The position numbers and the translations under genes are program-made. DNA of 64,000 bases from Amycolatopsis lurida. GTDB taxonomy: Bacteria; Actinomycetota; Actinomycetes; Mycobacteriales; Pseudonocardiaceae. Under the pieces are notes generated by a model that worked only from the letters and a program-made list of their open reading frames with translations, did no database searches and was not told the DNA's origin. This document shows, in pieces, positions 42,391-49,127 of the stretch; the first letter of the stretch is position 1; every line of letters begins with the position of its first letter. The DNA lies in assembly GCF_900105055.1 (NCBI RefSeq), contig NZ_FNTA01000004.1:3689501-3753500 (forward strand). Reading direction: 5' to 3'.

Positions 42391-44378
42391 CGGACGTGTC
42401 CTGGTCGTCACAGCAGTATCCGCCAGAAGGCGCTAGTGCCGCCGAGGGCATCCGCAACCAACTCGGTCGCCCTGAGCTCGACCTGTTGACGATCCTGGTT
42501 CGGGAATCCGCCCAGAACAGTTGGGACGCTCGGCTGGGTGCTAACACCGTCAGCTACCGGATCGATCTCGAGACCCTTGGACCGGCACGCGCACCGGTCT
42601 GGCGAGAACTCCTGACCCGCGGCGCCCCGACGAAGGAACAGTTGCCGCTCAGGTCATCTCTGTCGAACGCGGCGATCCGCATTCTGACGGTGTCGGATCG
42701 CGGTACCGGCGGTCTCGGTGGACCGACACGAGCGGACAGCGCAGTGGTGGAGAACCACGACTTCGTCTCGTTCATCCGCAACATCGGTGAGCCACGCGAC
42801 ACCGACCTCGGTGGCGGGACCTACGGGTTCGGTAAGGGGATCTTCTACCTGATGGCGAACTCGGGAACGGTACTGATACACACCCGTTGCCGTATCGAAG
42901 ACGGTTACGAGACACGTCTTATCGGCTGTGCGCTCTGGAAGAGCTACGTCGTGGGCGAAGGTGAAGCCGGGCGAAGGCACACTGGTCGACATTGGTGGGG
43001 TGACCGCACCGCCGACCTCGTCGAGCCGATCCGAGGGGAGGCTGCGGAGGATTTGGCACGGAAGCTGGGGCTTCGGCCTTTCGCTGCGGACGAAACCGGT
43101 ACCTCCGTCGTGATCTTGGACCCCGACCTGGATGAGCGTGAGCCTCTGGAAGCCGCTACATATCTGGCGAACGCCATTCTTTGGAACCTTTGGCCGAAGA
43201 TGCTGTCCGAAGGTGATGCGCAGGCTCCGATGACGTTCTCCGTCTACTGCGAGGGAGCGGAAGTACCGGTACCCGACCCGCGCGAGACCCGTCCGTTGGA
43301 CCTCTTCGTATCAGCCTACGAGACGATGAAATCCCCATCCGGGATGGACATCGAGTCCCGACGTCCGACGCGACTATTGGGCCGTTTGGGTGTAGAGAAG
43401 CGGTTCATGCTGCCGGTTGAACCCGACTCTGCAGGCACGGCATTGGGCATCGGGACTACGTTGCACCACATCTGCCTGATGCGGACGGCGGAATTGGTGG
43501 TCTGCTACCACGCGGGCCCGAAGCCACCTGCGGAACAGGTGTCGTACGCCGGCGTGTTCCGCGTCGATCAGGAATTGGATTCGGTCTTCGCGGATGCAGA
43601 GCCTCCGACGCACGACGCCTGGCGCTGGCAGTCCCTCGAGGGTCTGTCCAGAACTTTTGTGAAGCAGACCTTCACAAAACTCAAGGAGAAGATGGATGCG
43701 CTCGTAGGTGTGAACGACGGTGTCCGCGGCGGGTCGGCCGAGGTCCCGCTCGGCGCCGCCAGCAGGACATTCGCATCATTGGTGGCAGGAGCGTGGGGCA
43801 TCGGAGGGGCAACTGACTACTCGCGCGTCGCACGCCGGGGCAAGACGCATACCTCTCCGGCTCCGCCCGCTCCCGAGCCAACGGATTCCGAGGTATGGGG
43901 ACCGACAGACGCCAGCACACCCTTCGCGACAGCAACTCCGCCATTGCACGCCCCTCGGGAGCAGTCCTATGAGTCACGAGACACCGGGCCTGATTCGTAT
44001 CCTCCACTTCCACCTGCCGAGCCGTTCCCGAAGCGACGACGTCTACGACTGGTCTACTTGGACGAACCTTATTTCGACGTGAGGCATGGCCATGTGGTCC
44101 TCATCCAGGCTTTCCGAGCCCCTGAGCCGGGTCCTCAGCGGGTTCGAGCACGTCTGGCCGTCGCCCTGTCAGGCGCCGTCGGCCGAGAAACCGACCCACC
44201 GAAGAACGCCTCCCAGCCGGAGTTCTTCGGCTGGGAGGACGAGTCGGGAGCGCTCAATCGGAACGTCGACAACATGATCGAGGGTGGCGATCAAGTCTGG
44301 CGTCTCATCGTACTTCCCGCGCCTGACACCATGACCGAGATAAACCTGGTCGTGGACTCCGGGGACGGTTCGCGATGA
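42387..44378 (+). CDS. GHKL (Hsp90/MORC-like) ATPase
   Basis: 663 residues. Bergerat motifs: E40-S-A-Q-N44-S-W-D47-A, D104-R-G-T-G108, G-G-G-T-Y-G-F-G-K-G (142-151) and G-T-S-V-V-I near 240. All nucleotide-binding residues are there. The C-terminal third has a Pro-rich linker (about 500-560) and a beta-rich end. It resembles the MutL/MORC-related ATPases described from restriction-modification operons. It should act as an ATP-gated clamp or sensor for the Z1 motor and nuclease. Overlaps neighbours by 4 bases (GTGA, ATGA). Confidence 0.85.
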   Translation: MTDVSWSSQQYPPEGASAAEGIRNQLGRPELDLLTILVRESAQNSWDARLGANTVSYRIDLETLGPARAPVWRELLTRGAPTKEQLPLRSSLSNAAIRILTVSDRGTGGLGGPTRADSAVVENHDFVSFIRNIGEPRDTDLGGGTYGFGKGIFYLMANSGTVLIHTRCRIEDGYETRLIGCALWKSYVVGEGEAGRRHTGRHWWGDRTADLVEPIRGEAAEDLARKLGLRPFAADETGTSVVILDPDLDEREPLEAATYLANAILWNLWPKMLSEGDAQAPMTFSVYCEGAEVPVPDPRETRPLDLFVSAYETMKSPSGMDIESRRPTRLLGRLGVEKRFMLPVEPDSAGTALGIGTTLHHICLMRTAELVVCYHAGPKPPAEQVSYAGVFRVDQELDSVFADAEPPTHDAWRWQSLEGLSRTFVKQTFTKLKEKMDALVGVNDGVRGGSAEVPLGAASRTFASLVAGAWGIGGATDYSRVARRGKTHTSPAPPAPEPTDSEVWGPTDASTPFATATPPLHAPREQSYESRDTGPDSYPPLPPAEPFPKRRRLRLVYLDEPYFDVRHGHVVLIQAFRAPEPGPQRVRARLAVALSGAVGRETDPPKNASQPEFFGWEDESGALNRNVDNMIEGGDQVWRLIVLPAPDTMTEINLVVDSGDGSR

Positions 44379-45274
44379 GCCGCCGCGCATTCCCCTACAG
44401 AACGGCGCCGGAGGACGTGGTCAAGGCGGAGGAATGGACACTCCAGATCGATGGCGACCAGATGGCCCTACCGGAGGCTCTACCGGACTGGGACTACCAG
44501 ATGCGCCTTGATCTACGTCGGGCGGTTCGTGTGGACCTGAGCACCCTCCAGTCGTCCACCGGTCTCCCGGCGACCGCGTCGCTTGCCCTCGTGACCGTTT
44601 GGGCGGCGACCGGCTCCGGCCTTCGAGCACCTGCTTCGCGGATACCTTTGACCGGCACTGGAACACTCTCGATCGACCTCGCAGTAGATCTGGACGGAAG
44701 AAATCTGGGCGGCCTGCTCACGCTCGACACGATCCTCGTCCTGGCCGACTACTGCTCGGACGGCGCGCCTGCAGCGCCTCGCCGAGCCGGCTCCGTTCTG
44801 TGGAGCGATAGGCGTGAAGTTCGACTCCAGGGTGACGCGCCGCAGTTTCCCATCGCAGTCGTCGATTTCGCGAAGACGAGCTTCCCGGAAGATGCGGCGT
44901 GGCATGTCCAGGTGGTCGGAAACCTCGAAACCGCGACAATGGGCGCGCTGCTGCTGCTCGTGAACGAGAAGAGCACTGCTGCGGTCAAGGCCTTCCAGAA
45001 CGCTGCTACTCCTCGCGCGATCGACCGCGTGATCCTCTCGGCCGTGTATACCGACGTCGCGCGGACGCTGGTCGAGCACGCGTTGCTGTCCTCGGACTTC
45101 GACGATGAGAACGACTTCGACGATGAAAGTCTGGGAGCGACGCTCCAGAACCTGATCGGCCGCCTGTTCCCGAATACGACCATCGATCAGCTACGCCGGC
45201 GGCGTGAACAGTCACCGGGCCTCTTCTCCACTGAAGTCCAGGCCGCCGTCAAGATCTTCGAGGACGTCAAATGA
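44375..45274 (+). CDS. Unrecognised protein of the Z1/GHKL operon
   Basis: 299 residues that I do not recognise. It has no signal or membrane segment. The first 140 residues are beta-rich (V-R-V-D-L-S-T-L, L-S-I-D-L-A-V-D-L), a middle part reads V-V-D-F-A-K-T-S-F, and a C-terminal helical part has the acidic D-F-D-D-E-N-D-F-D-D-E-S. The four-base overlaps on both sides show it belongs to the system. No catalytic motif is visible, so a structural or specificity role is likely. Confidence 0.75.
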   Translation: MSRRAFPYRTAPEDVVKAEEWTLQIDGDQMALPEALPDWDYQMRLDLRRAVRVDLSTLQSSTGLPATASLALVTVWAATGSGLRAPASRIPLTGTGTLSIDLAVDLDGRNLGGLLTLDTILVLADYCSDGAPAAPRRAGSVLWSDRREVRLQGDAPQFPIAVVDFAKTSFPEDAAWHVQVVGNLETATMGALLLLVNEKSTAAVKAFQNAATPRAIDRVILSAVYTDVARTLVEHALLSSDFDDENDFDDESLGATLQNLIGRLFPNTTIDQLRRRREQSPGLFSTEVQAAVKIFEDVK

Positions 45275-46023
45275 GTCTCTTGTACCCTCGACTTCTTGCA
45301 ACACCGGCTAAGGCTCTTCACCTCGAGTACCAGAGTCTCTCGATCGATGCCTTGCAATCACGCGTCGCCTTCCAGCACGAATCCGCGGTATTCGCCGCCA
45401 CCGGAGGACACCGGGCAAGGCAACATGATCTCGAACGTGTTCGATCGATCATCGTCGAGTTGGCAGAACGTGCGGGTTACCCCTCTGCGTCGACACAGGC
45501 GAGTCGCGCCAGCTTCGATCTCGATGTTGCGGCCCTATTACATCGTGAAGCCGGGATGGTGCCCGCAGAGGCGGCAGCCGGGGACATCTGGGCGTTCTTC
45601 GCCCTGGTTCTGATGCCGGACATCGCCTACTGGCGCTATCCGAACCCACCAGGAGATCGAGTTCTGGCGACAGACCTCACCAGGCACGTCTTCGGCCGGC
45701 TCTGGTGGCGCGCACAACTCGTACACGAACCCGGTGAGTCTGAACCCTATGCCGCCCTCGGCATTCTCGGCGAGGCCGCGTTCGACCAGATCTACGCACG
45801 CCGGAAGGCTCTAGGTGGCAGCCCGTACCTCGTGAAAGGCATCCTGAAGGTCTGGAGGGACCTCGACAGGACTGGGATGGACGAGCGCGACCTCCTTCGA
45901 GACTTCCTCAAGCGGTTGCTGCGCCTCGCGCCGTTCATGGCCTTCGACGCCCTCGACGAGCGACAACTGAACGCCGAGCTCTGGCGAACTGCACGTGACT
46001 CGGTACGGGCTCTATCCGGCTAG
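45271..46023 (+). CDS. DUF6339-like protein of the Z1/GHKL operon
   Basis: 250 residues. The middle contains L-H-R-E-A-G-M, D-I-W-A-F-F-A-L-V-L-M-P-D-I, then R-H-V-F-G-R-L-W-W-R-A: the R-E and R-H-V-F-x-R-x-W-W elements recall DUF6339, which I know only from such defence operons; I hold this label loosely. Function unknown. It closes the five-gene operon and converges on the endonuclease gene 16 bases away. Confidence 0.7.
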   Translation: MSLLYPRLLATPAKALHLEYQSLSIDALQSRVAFQHESAVFAATGGHRARQHDLERVRSIIVELAERAGYPSASTQASRASFDLDVAALLHREAGMVPAEAAAGDIWAFFALVLMPDIAYWRYPNPPGDRVLATDLTRHVFGRLWWRAQLVHEPGESEPYAALGILGEAAFDQIYARRKALGGSPYLVKGILKVWRDLDRTGMDERDLLRDFLKRLLRLAPFMAFDALDERQLNAELWRTARDSVRALSG

Positions 46024-46039
46024 ATCGCCCCACTCCCCT

Positions 46040-47347
46040 TCAAAGGAGGATCTCCTCTGGACGTCGGTGGACCACTTCCACACCCGACCCTGCTGTAAGT
46101 GCGGCGATGCAGTCCTTCAAGTCTCCTCGGTGGTCTTCATTCGCGAGTTCCCTGATCTGTTGAGCGAGCAGCAACCCGTTTATGAGAACTATCGGATATC
46201 GATCCTCCACGATTTCCAGCTGCGCAGCCTCTGAAAAGGCACCGGTCGTCACATACACACCTATCCATCCGCGCTGCAGTCTCGCCACAACTCGTGCGAC
46301 CTGATCAGCCGAGATGGTGGACTCGGGCTTCACGCATTTGGCCTGCCCCAAAACGACGAGCTTGGTGACAGCCATCCCGGTGCCCACATCGAGCCTACCG
46401 ACGAAATCCGTACCGCCGTCCTGCGATGGCCGGGTCAGCCATCCTTCGCGGTATGCGATTCCATGACGACGGATGACGCGAGCCGCAATGGCTGACGCAA
46501 TGTACTCGAAGTCATGTTTGCGGCCGTCGAAGTATCGATATATCGCATGGAGATCCGCGTCTTCCGTGCCACCTTTCGCCGGCCGCTGGTCTGCCACCTT
46601 GTGCACAGCCGCGCGGGCGACTCGGCGGCGCAGACGCGGCAAGGCCGTCGAACCTTCGCGCACCCATCGTCGCCAAGACTCCGGCGCCAGCTCGAGCGTT
46701 CGATCGATCGAAGACTCCGCGCCCCTTCGTTCGTTCACCCAAGCCCAGTCGAGTTGATCATCCTCCGCCGTAAGATCGAGCAGAGCCAGATCGAATACGT
46801 AGTTGACGAAAGTGGAGTCGCCGTTTCGCGACCATTGAACGACTCGTTCGGCTCGCTCGACGATACCGAATCCACAGAACTCGACATGCCCCTTCGGTCG
46901 ATTGTTACGTCGGACCGATCGGAATACCATCAACGGCACGGCGAACCTGCGCGATTCAGCCGTAGGCGCATGATGGAACTCCCAAGCGGCCAAGAGCGAC
47001 CTGTTACCGACAGTCTGCCCGACCGGCTCCACGATATCGGCCTTATGATCCCCGAAGTAACGCACGTGCCCGTTGTTCAGATCAAAGACATCGTGCCAAG
47101 GCGTCTGCTCTGAACCCGCCTTCCACGGACTCGATCTGATGAGGACCACAGGCCGCCTAGCACCTTCTGGAGCCGTGATCGACGCGGGCGAGTCGATGCC
47201 TCGTTCAAGCTGAACCCTCGATGCCCCTTCCAAGGCAGTGACATGGAAGAAATTTCTATATCCGTCCACTTCAGGCTCAGATGGATCCTTTGTGGACGAA
47301 TACCTGAGTATTTCACCCACCTTGACCCTCGTCTGTCCACGCTCCAT
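46040..47347 (-). CDS. AspBHI/Mrr-like restriction endonuclease, probably modification-dependent
   Basis: 435 residues. The C-terminal half has the Mrr-type catalytic core D-G-G-T-D314-F-V-G and L-G-Q336-A-K338 (D-x21-QxK). The N-terminal half, with P-W-H-D-V-F-D-L-N-N-G-H-V-R-Y-F-G-D and R-S-S-P-W-K, resembles the SRA-like domain of AspBHI, which flips and reads 5-methylcytosine. So it likely cuts DNA carrying modified C. It lies beside a 5mC methylase, so the two must see different contexts. Convergent with the defence operon. Confidence 0.75.
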   Translation of the reverse strand: MERGQTRVKVGEILRYSSTKDPSEPEVDGYRNFFHVTALEGASRVQLERGIDSPASITAPEGARRPVVLIRSSPWKAGSEQTPWHDVFDLNNGHVRYFGDHKADIVEPVGQTVGNRSLLAAWEFHHAPTAESRRFAVPLMVFRSVRRNNRPKGHVEFCGFGIVERAERVVQWSRNGDSTFVNYVFDLALLDLTAEDDQLDWAWVNERRGAESSIDRTLELAPESWRRWVREGSTALPRLRRRVARAAVHKVADQRPAKGGTEDADLHAIYRYFDGRKHDFEYIASAIAARVIRRHGIAYREGWLTRPSQDGGTDFVGRLDVGTGMAVTKLVVLGQAKCVKPESTISADQVARVVARLQRGWIGVYVTTGAFSEAAQLEIVEDRYPIVLINGLLLAQQIRELANEDHRGDLKDCIAALTAGSGVEVVHRRPEEILL

Positions 47348-47399
47348 AGGACGACTGTGCCATGAACTGACGAAGCTTGAACACTACGGGGTGATACCA

Positions 47400-47413
47400 G
47401 CACAAGCTTGTGC
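47400..47413. promoter_or_regulatory. Perfect 14-base palindrome upstream of the endonuclease gene
   Basis: GCACAAGCTTGTGC lies 53 bases before the endonuclease start. A repressor site is a reasonable guess because such nucleases are usually tightly held. The surrounding stretch 47348-47561 shows no gene. Confidence 0.4.
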
Positions 47414-47561
47414 ACCCGAGTCGTCACTCTCCGCGACTATCGGGCCGCGTTGGCGTCATCAACGCCGTGCTCGACCACTCGGTCGACATTCTGGAAATAC
47501 GATTGCGCTGCGGGCAGACTTGCCTCACAGTTAATGCACTCGACCAACCCCAGGAGCAGCC

Positions 47562-47702
47562 ATGATGAACATGCACGAGCGAAAGGCGCAGCGTCGGCAT
47601 TCGGCCGCCGCGTCCATCGTCGTGTGTTCGTCGCCCTGTTCCTGGCGACGTTCACGACGCTACGACCAGCGAGTTCTGGTCGACAAGGGCTCCCCGTCAT
47701 GA
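47562..47702 (+). CDS. Possible 46-residue basic peptide
   Basis: ATG after AGGAGC at a good distance, ending at TGA 47700-47702, and followed 25 bases later by a strong terminator. The sequence is basic (M-M-N-M-H-E-R-K-A-Q-R-R-H-S, then C-S-S-P-C-S-W-R-R-S-R-R-Y). I know no relative. The ribosome site and terminator are its only support. Confidence 0.3.
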   Translation: MMNMHERKAQRRHSAAASIVVCSSPCSWRRSRRYDQRVLVDKGSPS

Positions 47703-47727
47703 CGCCATAGCGCGTGTGATGTCAGGG

Positions 47728-47770
47728 AGCCGCCCATCGGGAAACCGATCCGGGCGGCTTCTCTCTTTTT
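47728..47770 (+). terminator. Intrinsic terminator at the island edge
   Basis: AGCCGCCC pairs with GGGCGGCT, and inside it ATCGG with CCGAT around a GAAA tetraloop; CTCTCTTTTT follows. It ends plus-strand reading just before the tRNA array. Confidence 0.85.
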
Positions 47771-47791
47771 GCTGCGCGAAAGCAATTCCCT

Positions 47792-47860
47792 ATCGGCGAG
47801 CTTGGGAAGCGGAACGGTCTCCAAAACCGTGTCCAGGGGGTTCGACTCCTCCCGCCGGTG
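47792..47860 (+). tRNA. tRNA-Trp (CCA) with an abnormal D-arm
   Basis: Acceptor ATCGGCG/CGCCGGT with one wobble, anticodon stem ACGGT/ACCGT with loop CTCCAAA (anticodon CCA) and T-arm GGGGG-TTCGACT-CCTCC. The D-arm can only form GCT-TGGGA-AGC with a five-base loop, and the total is about 69 bases. No CCA is encoded. It looks like a reduced tRNA of a mobile element rather than the housekeeping copy. Confidence 0.6.
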
Positions 47861-47981
47861 CTCGACGCTGACCATTTCAGCGCGAACCTTGAGAACTGAA
47901 GACTTGTCCCAAAGCTCGTCCCCGTCGTCGAAGAGGCGGCCAGGACGAGCGCCGGTGGAGGCGTGCACTCGCCTCCACTTC

Positions 47982-48055
47982 GCCCCTGTAGCTCAGGTGG
48001 ACAGAGCGCCGCACTACGAATGCGGAGGTCCCAGGTTCGAGTCCTGGCAGGGGTC
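47982..48055 (+). tRNA. tRNA-Arg (ACG)
   Basis: Acceptor GCCCCTG/CAGGGGT, D-arm GCTC..GAGC, anticodon stem CCGCA/TGCGG with loop CTACGAA (ACG, read as ICG) and T-arm CCAGG-TTCGAGT-CCTGG. 74 bases, no encoded CCA. A 9-bp hairpin GTGGAGGCG/CGCCTCCAC ends 3 bases before its 5' end. A second Arg-ACG tRNA lies on the other strand at 48857. Confidence 0.88.
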
Positions 48056-48059
48056 CTGG

Positions 48060-48086
48060 CCGGCGTATCCGAGGGGGATACGCCGG
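48060..48086. repeat. 11-bp perfect hairpin between tRNAs
   Basis: CCGGCGTATCC and GGATACGCCGG around GAGGG, five bases after the tRNA-Arg. Without T run. It may be a processing or termination hairpin. The 76 bases from it to the next tRNA hold nothing recognisable. Confidence 0.6.
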
Positions 48087-48162
48087 TCGACGGATGCGAG
48101 GGGCACTGGTGACCCGCCTGATTCGGGCTCAGGAGGCACCCGCGTCCGACGAGCAGATCCAA

Positions 48163-48251
48163 GGAGGATTGGCCGAGCACGGTAAGGCAACCGTCCCGAA
48201 AACGGTGGTCGGCGTGAGAACGTCACGCAGGTTCGAATCCTGCATCCTCCG
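48163..48251 (+). tRNA. tRNA-Ser (CGA)
   Basis: Acceptor GGAGGAT/ATCCTCC, anticodon stem ACCGT/ACGGT with loop CCCGAAA (CGA), a long class II variable arm (GCGTGAGAACGTCACGC region) and T-arm GCAGG-TTCGAAT-CCTGC. Discriminator G. No encoded CCA. Three bases separate it from the next tRNA. Confidence 0.85.
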
Positions 48252-48254
48252 CAA

Positions 48255-48326
48255 GCCCTCGTGGTCCAACGGATACGACGCCGGCGTCCGAAGCCGGGAA
48301 CGCAGGTTCGACTCCTGCCGAGGGCA
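48255..48326 (+). tRNA. tRNA-Arg (CCG)
   Basis: Acceptor GCCCTCG/CGAGGGC, anticodon stem CCGGC/GCCGG with loop GTCCGAA (CCG), T-arm GCAGG-TTCGACT-CCTGC. 72 bases. Discriminator A. Part of the plus-strand array. Confidence 0.88.
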
Positions 48327-48340
48327 CGATGGCCGAACCC

Positions 48341-48412
48341 GGCCCACTTCACGACGGTCGTGCGGCGGCTTGCAAAGCCGTTGGACTCCGGGTTCGACTC
48401 CCGGGTGGGTCT
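48341..48412 (+). tRNA. tRNA-Cys (GCA)
   Basis: Acceptor GGCCCAC/GTGGGTC with one wobble, D-arm CAC-GACGGTC-GTG, anticodon stem GCGGC/GCCGT with loop TTGCAAA (GCA) and T-arm CCGGG-TTCGACT-CCCGG. Discriminator U as in other Cys tRNAs. Actinomycete chromosomes usually have one tRNA-Cys, so this may be an additional, imported copy. Confidence 0.8.
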
Positions 48413-48808
48413 CTTGTCTCTACCCAGCCCCTAGGTAGAGCTCTTCTATGAGTGGTCCACGGATGACGCTGCCCACACAGCTCGTCCTGCTCGAAGTCGA
48501 GGATGAAGGATCCTTCCATCGCGGGATCGTCCGGAGCACGCCGAGCTGTACGACCTCGCGGAGTCCGCCGGACGCAGATCGTCTACGCGCTAAGGGTTCT
48601 GCCGCGAGCACCGTGGCTTCGACGCGAACTGGGCGCACCGGTTCGGGAGCGCTCATGGTGACCGGGCAACGAAGCGACTGGCTCACGCAGACGATCTCCG
48701 ATAAGACGCGCACGACGAACGCATTCCGGCCGCTCGCTGGGCTTTGCCTGCCCTGGTTCTCATCGTGGCCGCGCGGCGGCGGCGCTGAGTCCACAACGGA
48801 CAGACAAA
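48413..48808. other. Gene-poor stretch with possible decayed gene fragments
   Basis: No intact gene. A 7-bp hairpin CTCTACC/GGTAGAG lies at 48418-48440. From ATG 48448, M-S-G-P-R-M-T-L-P-T-Q-L-V-L resembles the first residues of a PadR regulator, but the similarity is lost at once; short pieces in other frames (E-L-Y-D-L-A-E-S-A-G-R) look like remains of the same kind of gene. This is where the island decays into the core chromosome. Confidence 0.4.
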
Positions 48809-48836
48809 AAGGCCCTCCCGCGAACGGGAGGGCCTT
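48809..48836 (-). terminator. Terminator of the minus-strand tRNAs
   Basis: AAGGCCCTCCCG and CGGGAGGGCCTT around CGAA; on the minus strand it is followed by TTT and G. It lies 20 bases beyond the 3' end of the tRNA-Arg on that strand. Confidence 0.88.
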
Positions 48837-48856
48837 AGTGCTGTCTCAACCAGACG

Positions 48857-48930
48857 TGCGCCCGAAGGGATTCGAACCCCTGACCTTCTGATCCGTAGTC
48901 AGATGCTCTATCCAGCTGAGCTACGGGCGC
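48857..48930 (-). tRNA. tRNA-Arg (ACG), canonical
   Basis: Acceptor GCGCCCG/CGGGCGC, D-arm GCTC..GAGC, anticodon stem TCTGA/TCAGA with loop CTACGGA (ACG), T-arm AGGGG-TTCGAAT-CCCTT. Typical actinobacterial housekeeping structure. Discriminator A, no CCA. Confidence 0.93.
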
Positions 48931-48972
48931 TTGTTCAGTTATCAATCTAGCACCTGCCGGAACAGGTACCAG

Positions 48973-49062
48973 CGGAGGCTCCGGGATTTGAACCCGGGAG
49001 GGGGGGTTACCCCCAACCGCATTAGCAGTGCGGCGCCATAGACCAGACTAGGCGAAGCCTCC
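48973..49062 (-). tRNA. tRNA-Ser (GCT)
   Basis: Acceptor GGAGGCT/AGCCTCC, anticodon stem CCGCA/TGCGG with loop CTGCTAA (GCT), long variable arm (TTGGGGGTAACCCCC region) and T-arm CCGGG-TTCAAAT-CCCGG. 90 bases. It reads towards the tRNA-Arg and shares its terminator. Confidence 0.93.
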
Positions 49063-49127
49063 CAGGCCCAACGACCACTGCTCAAATAGGTTACACACCC
49101 CGCGTACCCCCTCGGAAGGCACCCCCC

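Noticed and set aside
36831..46023. DISARM, BREX or Druantia assignment of the defence genes
   Set aside because: DISARM needs a DUF1998 and a PLD protein, BREX a PglZ and BrxL/Lon protein, and Druantia its large DruE helicase; none is present. Z1 with GHKL and DUF4420-like proteins is a different set.
47982..48412. Plus-strand tRNA array taken at first for a CRISPR-like repeat array because of repeated GGTTCGA blocks
   Set aside because: The repeated blocks are tRNA T-arms; complete cloverleaves can be drawn and no constant repeat-spacer spacing exists.
48857..48930. tRNA-Arg as attachment site of the island
   Set aside because: I looked for a copy of its 3' end near the left boundary (36.8 kb) and found none, so integration at this tRNA is not supported.
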